From the NCBI GenBank assembly GCA_022225965.2, contig JAKJXP020000169.1, positions 1-60,228 on the forward strand: DNA of 60,228 nucleotides, written 5' to 3'. This document shows, in pieces, positions 44,171 through 56,171 of the stretch (position 1 is the stretch's first letter; the number at the start of each line of letters is the position of its first letter). Source of the DNA: Diatrype stigma (taxonomy: Eukaryota > Ascomycota > Sordariomycetes > Xylariales > Diatrypaceae). The position numbers were made by a program, and so were the translations under genes. The notes beneath the pieces are model-generated. The model searched no databases. It saw only the letters and a list, made by a program, of their open reading frames with translations, and had not been told where the DNA came from.

Positions 44171-46828
44171 TGGTAGGTAACCCATCTTGCGCTTCTCTTC
44201 TCGTGAAGGTGGCCCGTCTCCCTAACCGAGGTATCGCACTGTACTTTTGTAAAATGCAGTTTGTTGTTGGTTGAACGAGGGTTCAGTGTCGTCGCGTTCA
44301 AAGCCGGAGGGTCTAATTTTCACTATCGTAATGTTGGCAGCGGCAATGCAGAACGATTTGATTTTAGGTTTTTATATTTGATCTTCTGGTTTGGACATCT
44401 CGAGGTCAGCCAATGCCAGGACCTCCCTCCGCCTTATAAAGAACAGCCTTGGAACTTTTTCTTATGAGCTTATTACTAGCTCAGGCACAAGCCGGGTTTC
44501 CTCGAATTCCTTTGCATTGTTGAAAGCGGCATATTGCTCAGAAACTGGCAGTTTCTGACCCCGTGTTGCGCCTTGCTGCGAGACTTTTCAATGGGTCTAG
44601 GCCATTTGGCAGTAGTGAGCTGATGTTGATCATAAGACAACATCGTCAAATGGGCTGATGTACGAAGTTAGGGGTGATTTTTAGACGCGGCGCGCCCCAA
44701 GTCTCCCCCGCGGCCTAACCCGGTAGAGAACAGCGTCTCAGCTCACCCGGCACCGGGGTCGCCCGACAGCTATGTCTCGCACCTGCTTCATACCCGCAAT
44801 ATGGGGAAGAAATGCATGAGTCGGGTTTCGCATGATGGAAATCGAGATGCAATCGAAGAAGATGACGAAATATGAAAATTCTTATTGGTGTTCAAGACCT
44901 CGGGAGCTTTATCCTTGAAAATCCGACGTGACGGTTGTTCGCTCACCTGTCAGCCTGTCTGGCCTGTCTGGCCTGTCCGGCTGGTCCCGAAGCTGAGCAA
45001 CTTATGGGGGCCTCTTAGCACTCTTGGCACTGTATGTACAACCCCGCCAAACTACTGCGTACAATACCTACATACACTGCGTGCTGTATGTACAATATAG
45101 TAGTAGTTACCTAGACGGTAGCTGGAGAGCGGAATTGGCCACTGATATCGCCTGGATTAACGACAGAGTCGGACAGACATACCATGCCAGGTCCAAGCAT
45201 TTCTTGCCTTTCACAACCTTGGAAATTCCACCAACACCCACGCATCAATTCATCCATCATACCCAGACTAAGTGATCCCATCCTTTGCGTCAAGCATCAC
45301 AAGATCAGGAGACAGTCGTCCACAAGATCCCACGTGCTTTCACCCGTGCTACACATTTAGCAAGGCCAGCCCATCTGAACAGTACAGCCAGGAAGGAGTA
45401 TGAGCGAGCCAGCAAGTCCTTGCCTGTGCCTTGGAACCTCTTGTCGATAGGAAAGGGCTAAGTGATGGTGTACTCTCTCACATCTTGGAAGCAGGGTCTC
45501 GTGCAACGCAAGCACTGCGACACCGTTGCTACCAATTGATTGTTACGAGCCTCTGCGATCCATCCATTTGGGATTTCTCTAGATTGCGCAACTTGCAACG
45601 CAATTTACGGGTTTTTCCTCGTTGCGCAACTCGTGGCAGGTTGCATTAGCTGGTGATCTGTGGCATTTGAGGCCGGTAGTACTTAAACACTGCCCCACCA
45701 AGGTAGGAGTTGGAAATAAGGGGTCGGATAGGGGTAAGCAGGGTTGGCGGGGCAAAAGCAACGCTTCGAATACGCCAGATCAACACCACAAGTTGTCTCA
45801 CGATCGTGATGTACGCCCTCGCTTCAACCCGTTTTGGATACTATAGCTGTTCAGGAAATCTGGTTGCAGCTACTGCAATTCATCCATGGGAGGTACTTGT
45901 GTACTCGTTGCAGTGGATTGCGTTGCTTGGCGTCCTCGACTCAGTCAACGGTGGAACAAATGAAAGTAACAGAATTCGAGCTTGATATCTAGAAAAGTTT
46001 CTGTCCTCATTTGGGCGTCTTGCCAAAATAACTGGCATCATGCTATCTACATACCTTTTGTGTAGCTCAATACAAGTTGTCTACACGGACACCTAGTCAA
46101 GTTTCACCCATACGAGTGTCACACATGCATCTGAACCGTATTATAGTTCTTGTCAGCTAGTTGGGCTGGCTGAGCGTACGAAGGTATGTTCTGGAGGTTG
46201 ATTTGCGTGGAAAGGTGCTTTATCTGTATGTATTGATCTATCCAGTCAGCAGAAGACGCCAGCCGCTGCAATAATTGACCCAAAAGCTATCGCCAAAGCT
46301 TGTATTGGTATCTGGATTGGACCAAGTATGGATATTGATGACAACGAAATGCTACCTCTATGGGCAATATGCCGTCACACGGTCGTGACGACATCACTGC
46401 GTTAAATGTCTTATGGCCACTATACGGGAAAAGAAAATATATCAAGGGGTCTTGAATACGGGAAGGTGTGGCAAAGGGTCATTTTCAAGAGGAAGAAGTA
46501 GAAGAATGCATGTAAGGGTAGGTAAATGATAAAGGGTCTGCAAGTAATTGGAAGAGCTGGGCTGGTAGCTAGGCTGGTATTTGCGTAGGTATGCTGCCCG
46601 AGTTGGTGACCACGCAGCAAGGTGCGAGCAATGTATTGATAACGAAGAGAGCAAACGATTCCCCAGTGGTGTTGACGCTCCAGGCTACCTAGGTTCGTAA
46701 TGGGCACGGTACTGTAGGTACCATGGCAACAGGTTGCCACGGGGGCCAGGGCGGAACTCGGCTAATCTGGAGTGGTTGCCCTGAGGCAGACATATATCTA
46801 GTCATAGGTGACCAATCTTTCACCGTGG
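44171..46828. other. 2.7-kb gene-poor stretch
   Basis: Upstream region of the protoglobin gene and further noncoding sequence. It contains GCCTGTCTG tandem units (about 44955-44981) and two copies of CTGTATGTACAA near 45029 and 45083. No splice-consistent gene was found. Confidence 0.45.
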
Positions 46829-46844
46829 GAATCAGCGCTCGTTT

Positions 46845-46919
46845 GGGCGGATGGCTGAGTGGTGCGTGGTACCACCCAGCCTGACGCAGCTGACAGTGTT
46901 CGATTCCCGCAAGGGGAGC
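46845..46919 (+). other. tRNA-like relic with A and B boxes
   Basis: TGGCTGAGTGG (46852-46862) fits the A box and GTTCGATTCC (46909-46918) the B box at tRNA-like spacing. The acceptor, D and T stems do not pair properly and there is no T tract downstream; the D region instead forms a GGCTG/CAGCC stem with an inner GTGG/CCAC helix. It is most likely a mutated tRNA copy. Confidence 0.4.
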
Positions 46920-49900
46920 AATAAAAAAACCAGAAAAGAACAACCTACAAAAAAAATCTCCTCAAACAGTCTCCCAGGCAGGTTTTTCTGGGTACTGCCT
47001 TGACAAGATTGGTACAACCTTCAAACCAGAGGTATTGCATCTTGTCAAGAGGTACAACCTAGTTTTTTGCCATTTTTATCAATTCAATTGGATGATTTTC
47101 TGGACGATGAAACAACATCAGCCCAACACCTTGTGGGCTTTTCCCTGGGAGGTGTACTTGTCGGCTTTGTGTTTGTTGAGCTATTGGCTCCGATGAGACT
47201 GTTGCTAGACTCTTATCTAGGGACGACCGTCGTATCACCAGTAGCATGGTCGTGTAATGATTATATTTTATTTATTTCTAACGTCTGACGTCCTATAGTT
47301 TCTGATCTGGTACACCTCGAAGTACTCGTTATGAAATCTAAATACAGAGGCAGCAACGTATGAGGGCCGGACCAGACTACTTTGAAGAGGTTCGCACGCG
47401 ACAAGAACGATCAGCTCTACGCTGGTCCTACACATATCGAAGCTATTCATAAAGCTCATCACGCCGTGAAACTATAGCTCAACCTCTCTACCCTCTCGTC
47501 CTGAACCGCCACTTCAAGGGCCGCATGGAATCAGGACGGCAGTCCCCCCACGATACTTGGAGTCATCAACAGGATATTGAGTAGCTATATTACTACCTAA
47601 TCGCTCATGTGTACCTTGCTAGCCCTTAGGTAGTACAGTAGCTGCTAGTGCTCTTAAGTAACGGAAGACTTCAGGTACCGACATATATGAGACCCCCGAG
47701 AGCTTCAACGGCATCGATTTCAGTTCTGGTACTGGCTCACTAGCACCCCCTGTGCGTTTGAGACCAGCGCTATCGGACAACTGTATTCTTTCATGGACCG
47801 GGGTTGAGCCTTCTGTCTTGCCCCCCACGGCGACCACGACGCCGCAAAAGATATTTCCAGGGGCCAGCTGTTCCCAAGAAAATCAGCGATGAGGCTTTAA
47901 TTCTACGAATTGAACAACTTTCATGCGAAAGCTTCCCCGATTCATTCCCATAGAGCGGTTCATTCTGACATTAATGTTTTTTAGACCGACAACATTTATG
48001 CAACAAAACCGACGTATCAGGATGATGATCAAGGAGGAGGGCATGGCGGAGGTCTATATGTCGAACTACGACCCAGACTTCGGCCCAGTCACTAATCCCA
48101 ACGATACCCTTGTCTTGGGATACTTATGGACCCGGCCGCGGCTGGCTCGTCAAGAGAGCAAGCAGCAACAACCATCCTTGCCAGGCAGATGTCGTCGTGG
48201 GTCGAGGTTACTCCAGTGTCTTCCCTCGCAATAGGTAGTAGGTAGCATCAACAATGCGCTCTAAGACATAGGAGTACCGCAACTTCCACCTCACGTGTCT
48301 CTGCGCTGCCTTCCCATCCTCGGAGAAGGGAACAGGCGGGATCTTATCGTGGGCCACTTCTCGGGGCTCCATCGAACTATACGAGAGCGAGGATGAAGAA
48401 TGCGGGGAGGAAAGAGTCAAGGTCTGCCAATCCCCGGGAAATCTATAAGAGATTATTTCAAGAAGGACTGCTTCTCAAAATGGGCCAAGCACGAGATGGC
48501 AAAGGTCACGATGTCACCCAGTTCGTCGCAACCCTCGCCACCATTAGTTTGAAGTAATCGTTCCAACCCATGTCACTTGCAGCAGAAACATCTCTAAATG
48601 CAGGGCTCACTCCTTAGGGCTCGGTTGGCGATCTATCCTATTGCTGGTTGATCTTTCCGCAATCGTCGCATTCGCCCAGTACTTTATGGGTAAATGGCCT
48701 TAAAACCGACTCTTGTCAGACTGCTGCGGTATTCCCGTACAAGCAACCTTATAAGCTATCCTTTATACTTCTCTATACCTGCACGCCATGAGAGGCTAAA
48801 CCAATCTGTGACATGCGGGTTTCGGGAGCCGTGTGTTGCGCAAGCAGGCAGCATCTAGGCGGCATCCCGGTGCTGTTGATTGTGAGGGGGGAATGTGAGT
48901 CATACTCCTGGTGATAGATGGACGAGGAGTTCGAACAATGCTTTGTGATAGCACACTGAGAAGCATGGACGATGCATCAAGGGAAGAACCCGATTACTTC
49001 TCGATATGTAAGTCTGGCATGACTTCATACAGGACTTACACATATTGAATGTATATTGCCTACTAATCCATTATCCAGCTCTTGTTAATGTGATAATGCA
49101 AGAAAAACCTCAAGAAGTTAAAGATGAAGACGGGAAAGTAGAAGCTTGAGCATACGTACGTGCGTACAAAGGGCAGGAACGGGAAACCCCTTCATGCGGG
49201 CAGCCGATAACGAAGGATTATGATGATGATGATGGTTGGTCGCTCTGGCAATGGTGTGATGCAGAAGTCGAAGAGTCATTGGCATTGTCAGCCACACCTG
49301 GTCGATCAGTCAGCTCCAGCCACAGCGTTCTAGTCTAGTCTAAGGCAGAGCCTGGCCTATTACGTATGCAGTAAGGATTGAATTAGAGGCAACAAACTGA
49401 CATCAAGCCTCAATCAGCCAAATGACTCCGCAAACGGACAGGGGCCGCCAGGTGGGATTTGAAGGGAGGCACGCAAGGGCCAGGCAAGGGCAGGGTTTGA
49501 CTGGCCGCGCCCCCCAGCATTCCACCAGGTACAAAAGGACCTCAGTTCCCCAGCTGATTTCGCGGCCTTCAGTCGGCCCCCAAGCAGAGACGTCGTACAT
49601 CCTACCTACCTTAGGTACCTATCCACACCATCACACAGCACAGCGCAAAGCCACAGTGGCACACCCAGTCTTCAAGGTTGAGTCTTGGCAACATCATCGA
49701 TGGTTCGCTGACATCAACTTGCCCATCAATTCGTCCATCGCGCAACGTTGACCTTCCGCCTCCTAAGCACCAAGCACGAAGTACCTCCATACCAATACTG
49801 ATACCGACACCGATAAACCTGTGCTACCAAGGCTACCACTTTCAGGTACCTCCAAGGTTACAAGACCTTATTAACTTATTAATATTAACACCACGGCGCC

Positions 49901-50632
49901 ATACTTCACTAGCACCGTAGCTAGAAATCCAAACAATGTACTTACACTAGGTGTTTTATGTACCAAAGTAGTATTTACATTCGCCAATCCCGACGCCTTC
50001 GCACCTTGGCCAGCAACAGCAACCGCCATTCATCATCTCGACCACATCTGACCACGCGAACAATCCCTCTGAAGACAACCGACAATCGCAGCTAACAATA
50101 GCTGCTGCAATGGGACGTATTCGAGCTTCAGAGCTCATCATCATAACCACCCTTTTCCCTTGCTTCCGTAACAGATACGAGTGAAGCCGATCAACACACG
50201 ATTTATACTACACACACATATTTGGTCAGTACAACTTCAGTATATCTGCATCAAGACTCCTTTACATCCACCCCAATTGAACCTGTCCGGACTGTCCGGT
50301 TTCCCATTTCCCGCTTGGCCGTATGCATGCATACAGATGCATAGCTGCACTGGTATACGGGACCCCCTAAACAAAGACCTCTAGCATCACGCGCGCGCCA
50401 CATACATTCCAACCAAGCTGCTTTTAAATACACCTATTCTTTAGCTGTTTACCTGCTTAGTAAACATCTCTCCCTTCTACCTCAAACATTCTCATATCTA
50501 CGGGTACACATTCATACACGTGTATGAACACTACTCCTGTCGACCTGTCGCTAACCATGTATGATGTTCACCTGTCACAGACCGACTCCGACGCATGCGA
50601 GTTATCGGTAACTCGAATCACGGCCATCTAGA
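46920..50632. other. 3.7-kb gene-poor stretch upstream of FCP1
   Basis: No gene could be supported. Small frames at 47923-48234 (plus) and 48208-48420 (minus) are protein-like but have no recognised family and no clear splice partners. An ATG trinucleotide run lies at 49218-49235. CCTACCTACCTTAGGTACCT sits at 49602-49621. The last ~700 bp are probably the FCP1 promoter and leader. Confidence 0.45.
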
Positions 50633-53269
50633 ATGGCAAAAACCCTGAGACTCGGAGGTCATCTCCATTATCCTATTACTATATCTAAAATCCTTAAGAA
50701 GCCCGGCGACAATGTCAAGAAGCAGGAGTCCATCTTACAGTACACATTCCAGTCTCAACGGAAAGTCGGCGATCCAGAGTTAGACCGAGAGCGTGATTAC
50801 ACAGACCGCCTTGGCGCCGATTTCGATAGCCCTGTGGAGGGCAAGATACAGCAATGGATGGTCAAGGCTGGCGACGTCATCTCGAAGGACCAGAACATAG
50901 TTGCCATCGAGGAAGATTGTGCTCATGATATACAATGTGCCGGTCTTTGCGGGCGCTGTGGAAAGGACATGACCGAATCCAACTGGGCCGCCGCTACACT
51001 CGATACCCAGCGCGCCACCGTCGCTATGGTCCACGACAATGTCGCCCTCATGGTCAGTCGCGGCCAAGCTGTCCGCGCCGAAATCACCCTGCAACGACGT
51101 CTTCTCAAGGATAAGAAGCTCAGCCTCGTTGTCGATCTCGACCAGACTATCATCCATGCCTGTATAGAACCTACCATCGGCGAGTGGCAAGCCGACCCTA
51201 CGAACCCCAATCATGATGCTGTCAAAGATGTCCAGAAATTCCAGCTCGATGATGGACCAAGAGGTCTGGCAAGCGGCTGCTGGTACTACATCAAGATGCG
51301 GCCGGGCTTGGCCGAGTTCCTAGAGAGAGTATCCGAGATGTTTGAGATGCACATTTACACGATGGGCACGCGAGCATATGCGCTAAATATTGCCAGGATC
51401 GTAGATCCCACCCAAAAGCTATTTGGAAATCGGATCATCAGCCGCGATGAGAACGGTAGCATGACCGCTAAGACTCTCCAGCGGTTGTTTCCCGTCAGCA
51501 CAAGTATGGTAGTGGTCATCGACGATCGCGCCGACGTATGGCCGCAGAACAGGCCTAATTTGATCAAAGTCACACCATATGACTTCTTCAAAGGCATCGG
51601 CGACATTAACTCTAGCTTTCTACCTAAACGCGAAGACATCATCGCTGCTAGCCCGGGCCCCGACACGCCAATGAAGAATGGCGATGCGATACCCGAGGCT
51701 CCAAGTCAAACCAATGGCGTCGACGAACAACGTACAACAGCTACCACCGAGGACGACGATGCCTTGCTACAACTGCAGGCTGAAGAACAAGAGCGTACCC
51801 TTGAGAAGCAGCTTAAAGACCGTCCTTTATTACAGTTGCAGGAGAAGCTCGATAAGGAAGACGAGATGGATACTTCGGAGGATGGGCAAGGGCCCGAGTC
51901 CGCCACCAACGGCAGCAGTAGCCCAGAGAACCCCGCCCATCCACGCCACAACGTCCTTCGCGATGACGACCAAGAACTTTCATACCTAGAGAGACACCTC
52001 GCCACCTTACACAAGTCATTTTATGAACAATACGAGGCACGATCCGCCCTGCACCGCTCCGACGAGGTATCCGCCGACGCCATCCCCGATGTGGGGTCGA
52101 CTTTGAATTTCCTGAAGTCGCAGGTGCTCAAGGGGACGCGTATTGTGCTTTCGGGCCTCGTGCCTCTGGGCACCGACGTTCGAAGGTCCGAGATCGGCTT
52201 GCAAGCTGAAAGCTTCGGCACTGAGATCCATACACGTGTGACCCAAGACATTACACATTTGGTTATCAGCGCTTCCCGGCAACGCACTCAGAAGGTCCGC
52301 CAGGCCGCCCGCATCTCCACTATCAAGATCGTCAACCAGAACTGGTTGGCAGACTCGCTTGCTCAGTGGAAGAAGCTTGATGAGACGCCGTATCTGATCG
52401 AGATTCACCCTTCCGATCGTAAGGCCTCGACACCACTGGAGGAAGGTGAAGAGGGCGAAGAAGGCGTGGAGAATGCAGGGGGCGCGGGGGCTGCGACATC
52501 CAGACCTTCAAGACCTAGAATCACCATCGTCCGCTCAGGCCGGCAGCATTTCCCAGAAGAGGATGGGGAAGATGCCGGTGACGATGGGGACGAGGAAGAT
52601 GAGTCGGGCGGGGAGGTAGAGGAGGACGACAACGAGGACGAGAACGACGAAGTGGAAGACCGGTACAACGTCATGCCCTCAGAACCCGAGGATGGTGCAC
52701 ATAGTCCTATCGATGACCTCCGCAAGATGGAGTGGGGCTCCGTGGACAAGGAGCTAGAAGAGTTCATGGGGTCCGACATGGATGACTCCGACATGGAAAG
52801 TACGGATCGCGGGATGGATACAGACCGCGAGGATGAACAACCCAACAACAAGGGGCACAAGCGGAAACACAACGACGATAGCGAGGATGAGGGTGAGGGA
52901 AGTACGAATGATGGAGGCAGCGCCTTAGCTAAGAAACAGAGGCTTGCTAAGGCCCGGACTACGGGCCTGAGGAATGTCAAGAATGCGGCGGACGACGAAG
53001 CTGTCGAAGGAGAGGGGAGCGGGTTGCCCACGCCCATGGGCACGGGCGATGAAGAGGATGGTGGCGGTGTTGCTGCGACAGGCGGACAGGGCAATGACGA
53101 TGAAGAAGATGAAGAAGATGCTGATGATGACGAAGAGGGAGACGGGGACGGGGACGGGGACGGGGACGGGGACGGGAATGGGGAGGACGAGGATGAGGAT
53201 GAGGATGAAGATGTTGATGGACTATCAGATCTCGAGGCCGAACTGCAAGCCGAAATGGACGCGGGCTGA
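50633..53269 (+). CDS. FCP1: RNA polymerase II CTD phosphatase Fcp1
   Basis: Nuclear phosphatase that dephosphorylates the heptad repeats of the RNA polymerase II large subunit, recycling the enzyme after transcription. One exon, 878 residues. The N-terminal ~100 residues form a biotinyl/lipoyl-like beta fold (VEGKIQQWMVKAGDVISKDQ), followed by a Cys pair region CAGLCGRCGKDM. The FCPH catalytic domain begins KDKKLSLVVDLDQTIIHACI, with nucleophile Asp168 and Asp170 of DxDxT. Downstream are WYYIKMRPGLAEFL, MHIYTMGTRAYALNIARIVD and the second Asp motif VVIDDRADVWPQNRPNLIKV near residue 295. A BRCT domain spans about 498-590 (LKGTRIVLSGLVPLGTD ... THLVIS ... NQNWLADSL). The C-terminal ~280 residues are acidic, with nuclear localisation-like KGHKRKHND and a Gly-Asp/Glu-Asp repeat tail coded by a GGGGAC minisatellite. 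Length and order match Fcp1. Confidence 0.96.
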   Translation: MAKTLRLGGHLHYPITISKILKKPGDNVKKQESILQYTFQSQRKVGDPELDRERDYTDRLGADFDSPVEGKIQQWMVKAGDVISKDQNIVAIEEDCAHDIQCAGLCGRCGKDMTESNWAAATLDTQRATVAMVHDNVALMVSRGQAVRAEITLQRRLLKDKKLSLVVDLDQTIIHACIEPTIGEWQADPTNPNHDAVKDVQKFQLDDGPRGLASGCWYYIKMRPGLAEFLERVSEMFEMHIYTMGTRAYALNIARIVDPTQKLFGNRIISRDENGSMTAKTLQRLFPVSTSMVVVIDDRADVWPQNRPNLIKVTPYDFFKGIGDINSSFLPKREDIIAASPGPDTPMKNGDAIPEAPSQTNGVDEQRTTATTEDDDALLQLQAEEQERTLEKQLKDRPLLQLQEKLDKEDEMDTSEDGQGPESATNGSSSPENPAHPRHNVLRDDDQELSYLERHLATLHKSFYEQYEARSALHRSDEVSADAIPDVGSTLNFLKSQVLKGTRIVLSGLVPLGTDVRRSEIGLQAESFGTEIHTRVTQDITHLVISASRQRTQKVRQAARISTIKIVNQNWLADSLAQWKKLDETPYLIEIHPSDRKASTPLEEGEEGEEGVENAGGAGAATSRPSRPRITIVRSGRQHFPEEDGEDAGDDGDEEDESGGEVEEDDNEDENDEVEDRYNVMPSEPEDGAHSPIDDLRKMEWGSVDKELEEFMGSDMDDSDMESTDRGMDTDREDEQPNNKGHKRKHNDDSEDEGEGSTNDGGSALAKKQRLAKARTTGLRNVKNAADDEAVEGEGSGLPTPMGTGDEEDGGGVAATGGQGNDDEEDEEDADDDEEGDGDGDGDGDGDGNGEDEDEDEDEDVDGLSDLEAELQAEMDAG
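53141..53176 (+). repeat. GGGGAC hexamer minisatellite inside FCP1
   Basis: About six tandem GGGGAC units encode alternating Gly-Asp in the acidic tail of Fcp1 and are followed by GAGGAT units. Because the unit is six bases, length change keeps the frame. Confidence 0.85.
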
Positions 53270-54241
53270 GACGGGGACGGAAGGACATGGTAAAAAATAA
53301 ATGTTTCTTGGAGGATGGTGCAAGCAGGTGGGATGGGAGTTATTTGTCCGTTACTAGTCCAAGTCGTCCGCCGAGGAAGCGACATGGTTGGTCTCGATTT
53401 TTTTTGGCGTGTGATGTTGATTGATCGTGTTAGGTAGTTACTTTTGTCTTTTATACTTGGGAGTTATGCTGGCTGGTGCTGGTAGGAAACAGAACAAAGG
53501 CAAGCATGATTCCCCCTTATGCATGGATACTTCTTTTCATATCTTCCCTTTTTTTCTCGTGGATTGATTCTTGGAACTGCATAGCGATATATTGATTTTG
53601 GAGCGCGAGGGCGGGATGAGGGAGAGAAAAGGGGAGGGGGGACGAGGGTTCTGTTACATAACTGGGCGTTACTACCTAGGACCTAAACCAGGAATCTGAC
53701 TATAGAGGTATTTGAGGCATGTCGTCTTAAACCAGACCGGGCATTGCGAACACCTAGCTTATTCTACATTCTGACGCGAACCAGCTTGTGATATTTTACC
53801 TAGTGATGAAGTATGTTCTCTCGCTTCAAACAAAATAGCCTAGGGGGAGAGGAAAAGCAGAGGGAAAGGATGCACGTGATTTTCTCATACTCTACATACA
53901 GGTACCTATCTAAGGTACCTAGGTACATAAGGCAGTGTAATTATGTAACACGACCCACATTATAGGCCGTGATCCCACATCTTCCGGCCAGCCAATCCGA
54001 AGAGCTCCAACTCGATAACGTCAATCGAGTCAATCGAGGACGGACCAGGAATTGATTTGATTCACTGATTTCTTGATTCATTGACTGGCTGATGGTCCGC
54101 GGGCATCATCGCATTCACACGCACTGATAGAGACCCGATCAGGCTTTTGGCATTTGGTGGGACCGACCGACCGAGCAGACACGACCGACCACTTGACATT
54201 CCATACCTACCTTCGATACAGTCACAGGATCAACAGCAAAG
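53270..54241. other. Spacer between FCP1 and NDUFA13
   Basis: 3' UTR of FCP1 and promoter of NDUFA13. The run GGTACCTATCTAAGGTACCT and AGGTAC repeats lie around 53901-53925. No gene is seen. Confidence 0.5.
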
Positions 54242-55271
54242 ATGCCTCAGGATATGCCCCCCGTCGGGGGCTACGGCCCCGTGCAGTACAAGGTCAGTCA
54301 GTCCTTTCGTGGCATCTATTCTGTTCCTGCAGGCTTGTGAGCTTGCTTTTGTTGCTGGTTGTTGGGAGGGGGAGGGGGGAACACGAGAACGCTGCGATGC
54401 GGCCGATGCGATGCGGGAATGCCGGGAACAACTCTGGAATCATTCGATCGAACGACCTTGCGACAAGGGAATATCAGCGTAGGATATGCACAGCTAGGAC
54501 GACGAGGTCTTTAGCGGTACCCATGCCGCTCGATTCGAGCCGTTCACCCCTCCCGAGGACCAACAACCTTCGCATTCATACATAAAAATACAATCTCGAC
54601 CCCTCACCAAAGGAAGCACGACAAGGAACAGGCTCGAGGGCTAAGCGGGTGTAGTAGTTACGCAAGGGCTAGGAGGGGAGATATTGGCGAGATCCAGCCG
54701 GGAAAAACTTCACTGTCGTAATGTTGAAGGCGCAACGTAACAGCAGGCTGACACAATGTTGAACCGAAACAGCGCAACCTCCCCGCAAGCGGTTTCCGGC
54801 CCTCCACCTGGCTCGCGGGCATGGGCGTAGTCATGGCCTACGGATTCTGGAAGCTGAGCCAGGGGATCCGGGAGCAGAAGTATGTTGACGTTCCCTCCTC
54901 CTTTTCCATCTCAGGATCAACACAGCACAACACAACACCACACCACACGAAACCCGAGCGGTACGTAACGTACCTTAGCTAATACCGGAGGAAACAACAG
55001 CGAGCTGGCCCGTGAGAAGATGTGGTCCCGCATCCACCTCATCCCCGTCCTGCAGGCCGAGGAAGACCGCGATCTCGTCCGGAGGCACATTGCCGACCAG
55101 GCCCGCGAGAAGGAGCTGCTGGGCGAGAACTTCAAGGTCTACAACTCCGACCGGTACGTTTCTCTTATACCGTTTTATCGTCCGTCCTTCCTTCGAGTCT
55201 ACTAAGCAGAATTGCTATCTAGATATGTGAGACCAACGTATGCCGTCACTCCCTCCAACGTCTCGAAGTAA
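54242..55271 (+). CDS. Complex I subunit NDUFA13 (GRIM-19, 16.6-kDa subunit)
   Basis: Accessory subunit of mitochondrial NADH:ubiquinone oxidoreductase at the junction of its arms, with one transmembrane helix in the inner membrane. Four exons: 54242-54292, 54773-54879, 55001-55153 and 55223-55271. They join in frame to 119 residues, close to the usual 120-145. Exon 1 gives MPQDMPPVGGYGPVQYK, the hallmark N terminus; exon 2 RNLPASGFRPSTWLAGMGVV followed by MAYGFWKLSQGIREQN; exon 3 ELAREKMWSRIHLIPVLQAE, with EDRDLVRRH; exon 4 YVRPTYAVTPSNVSK. The first intron is long (480 bp), so the short first exon is easily missed. Introns begin GTCAGT, GTATGT and GTACGT. Confidence 0.93.
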
Positions 55272-56171
55272 AGTGTGATTTGATGGCGGGAGGCGAGAGG
55301 TGAGAAGCGGTGGAAGCCAAAGGCGGCTCATGAGGACCAGCGAAGGGGACGCTGGCCTTGAGATATCCCACTCGGAGGCGGCGTTCGAGGTCAAACCTTT
55401 CCCGCTGGTCCGAACTTGTATATAAGTACCGTGGGGTATCATAGAGTCGATACGTTGTGCCTATCGACGAAAGGGGTATTTTTCCTTGATCTCCGGGTGT
55501 AGACCTGGGCGATCATTCCAATGCAGCAGCCTAGCTTTTCTCAAGACTTAGGGGCTGTTTCCCCAACGAGCTGGAGGACTGCGCAGCATTCCTCTCTGCG
55601 TACAAGGCGAATCTCGAAAGCACTGCATTAGTTTGAGACCCTTCAGGTCAACTTCTCGTTCTAGTTCCTAGTAGACTATAGGCATGCATGCGTATGATTT
55701 GCAGCCTCGTGACTGGAGTTACACACTCCGCGCTTATCCCACCACCCAGTAAGCAAAAAGCAACCTAGATGACCAACGGAAAATTGTAGGTATATCGGTA
55801 GTAGGACCTCGTCATCATTCAAGATTAACAGTAGGCAGGCACTGGCTGGCGGACGCAGTCCTACGTCCCTTTTACGTCACGGGCTTCATATCCGGGATCC
55901 TTCGATCGTACGCGGGTGGCCCCTTGGCGACTCCGGCGCCTGCCACTTGTCTGGGTCTAGACGTCTGGTTCGCGTGTGCGATAACCCATCATTCACTGCC
56001 GGGCAACGAGAGAGAGGGCGCCGCAGCGGTCGCTGCAGACCAGCTTTCTTCTGTCATTGGTATTTGATGAGTCGGAAGAGTACAACTCGAAGAAATACCG
56101 ATACGCAACATCATCGAAAATACATCCACCCCTTTAAATCACGACGCAAGGTTGGTCATTTTTATACTCTT
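55272..56171. other. Convergent spacer between NDUFA13 and the lectin-like gene
   Basis: Holds the 3' UTRs of both genes. No gene or repeat of note is seen. Confidence 0.5.

Noticed and set aside
52405..53385. 326-codon minus-strand Ser-rich frame over FCP1
   Set aside because: Antisense of the acidic repeats (GAG/GAT reading as Ser and Pro codons), not a gene.
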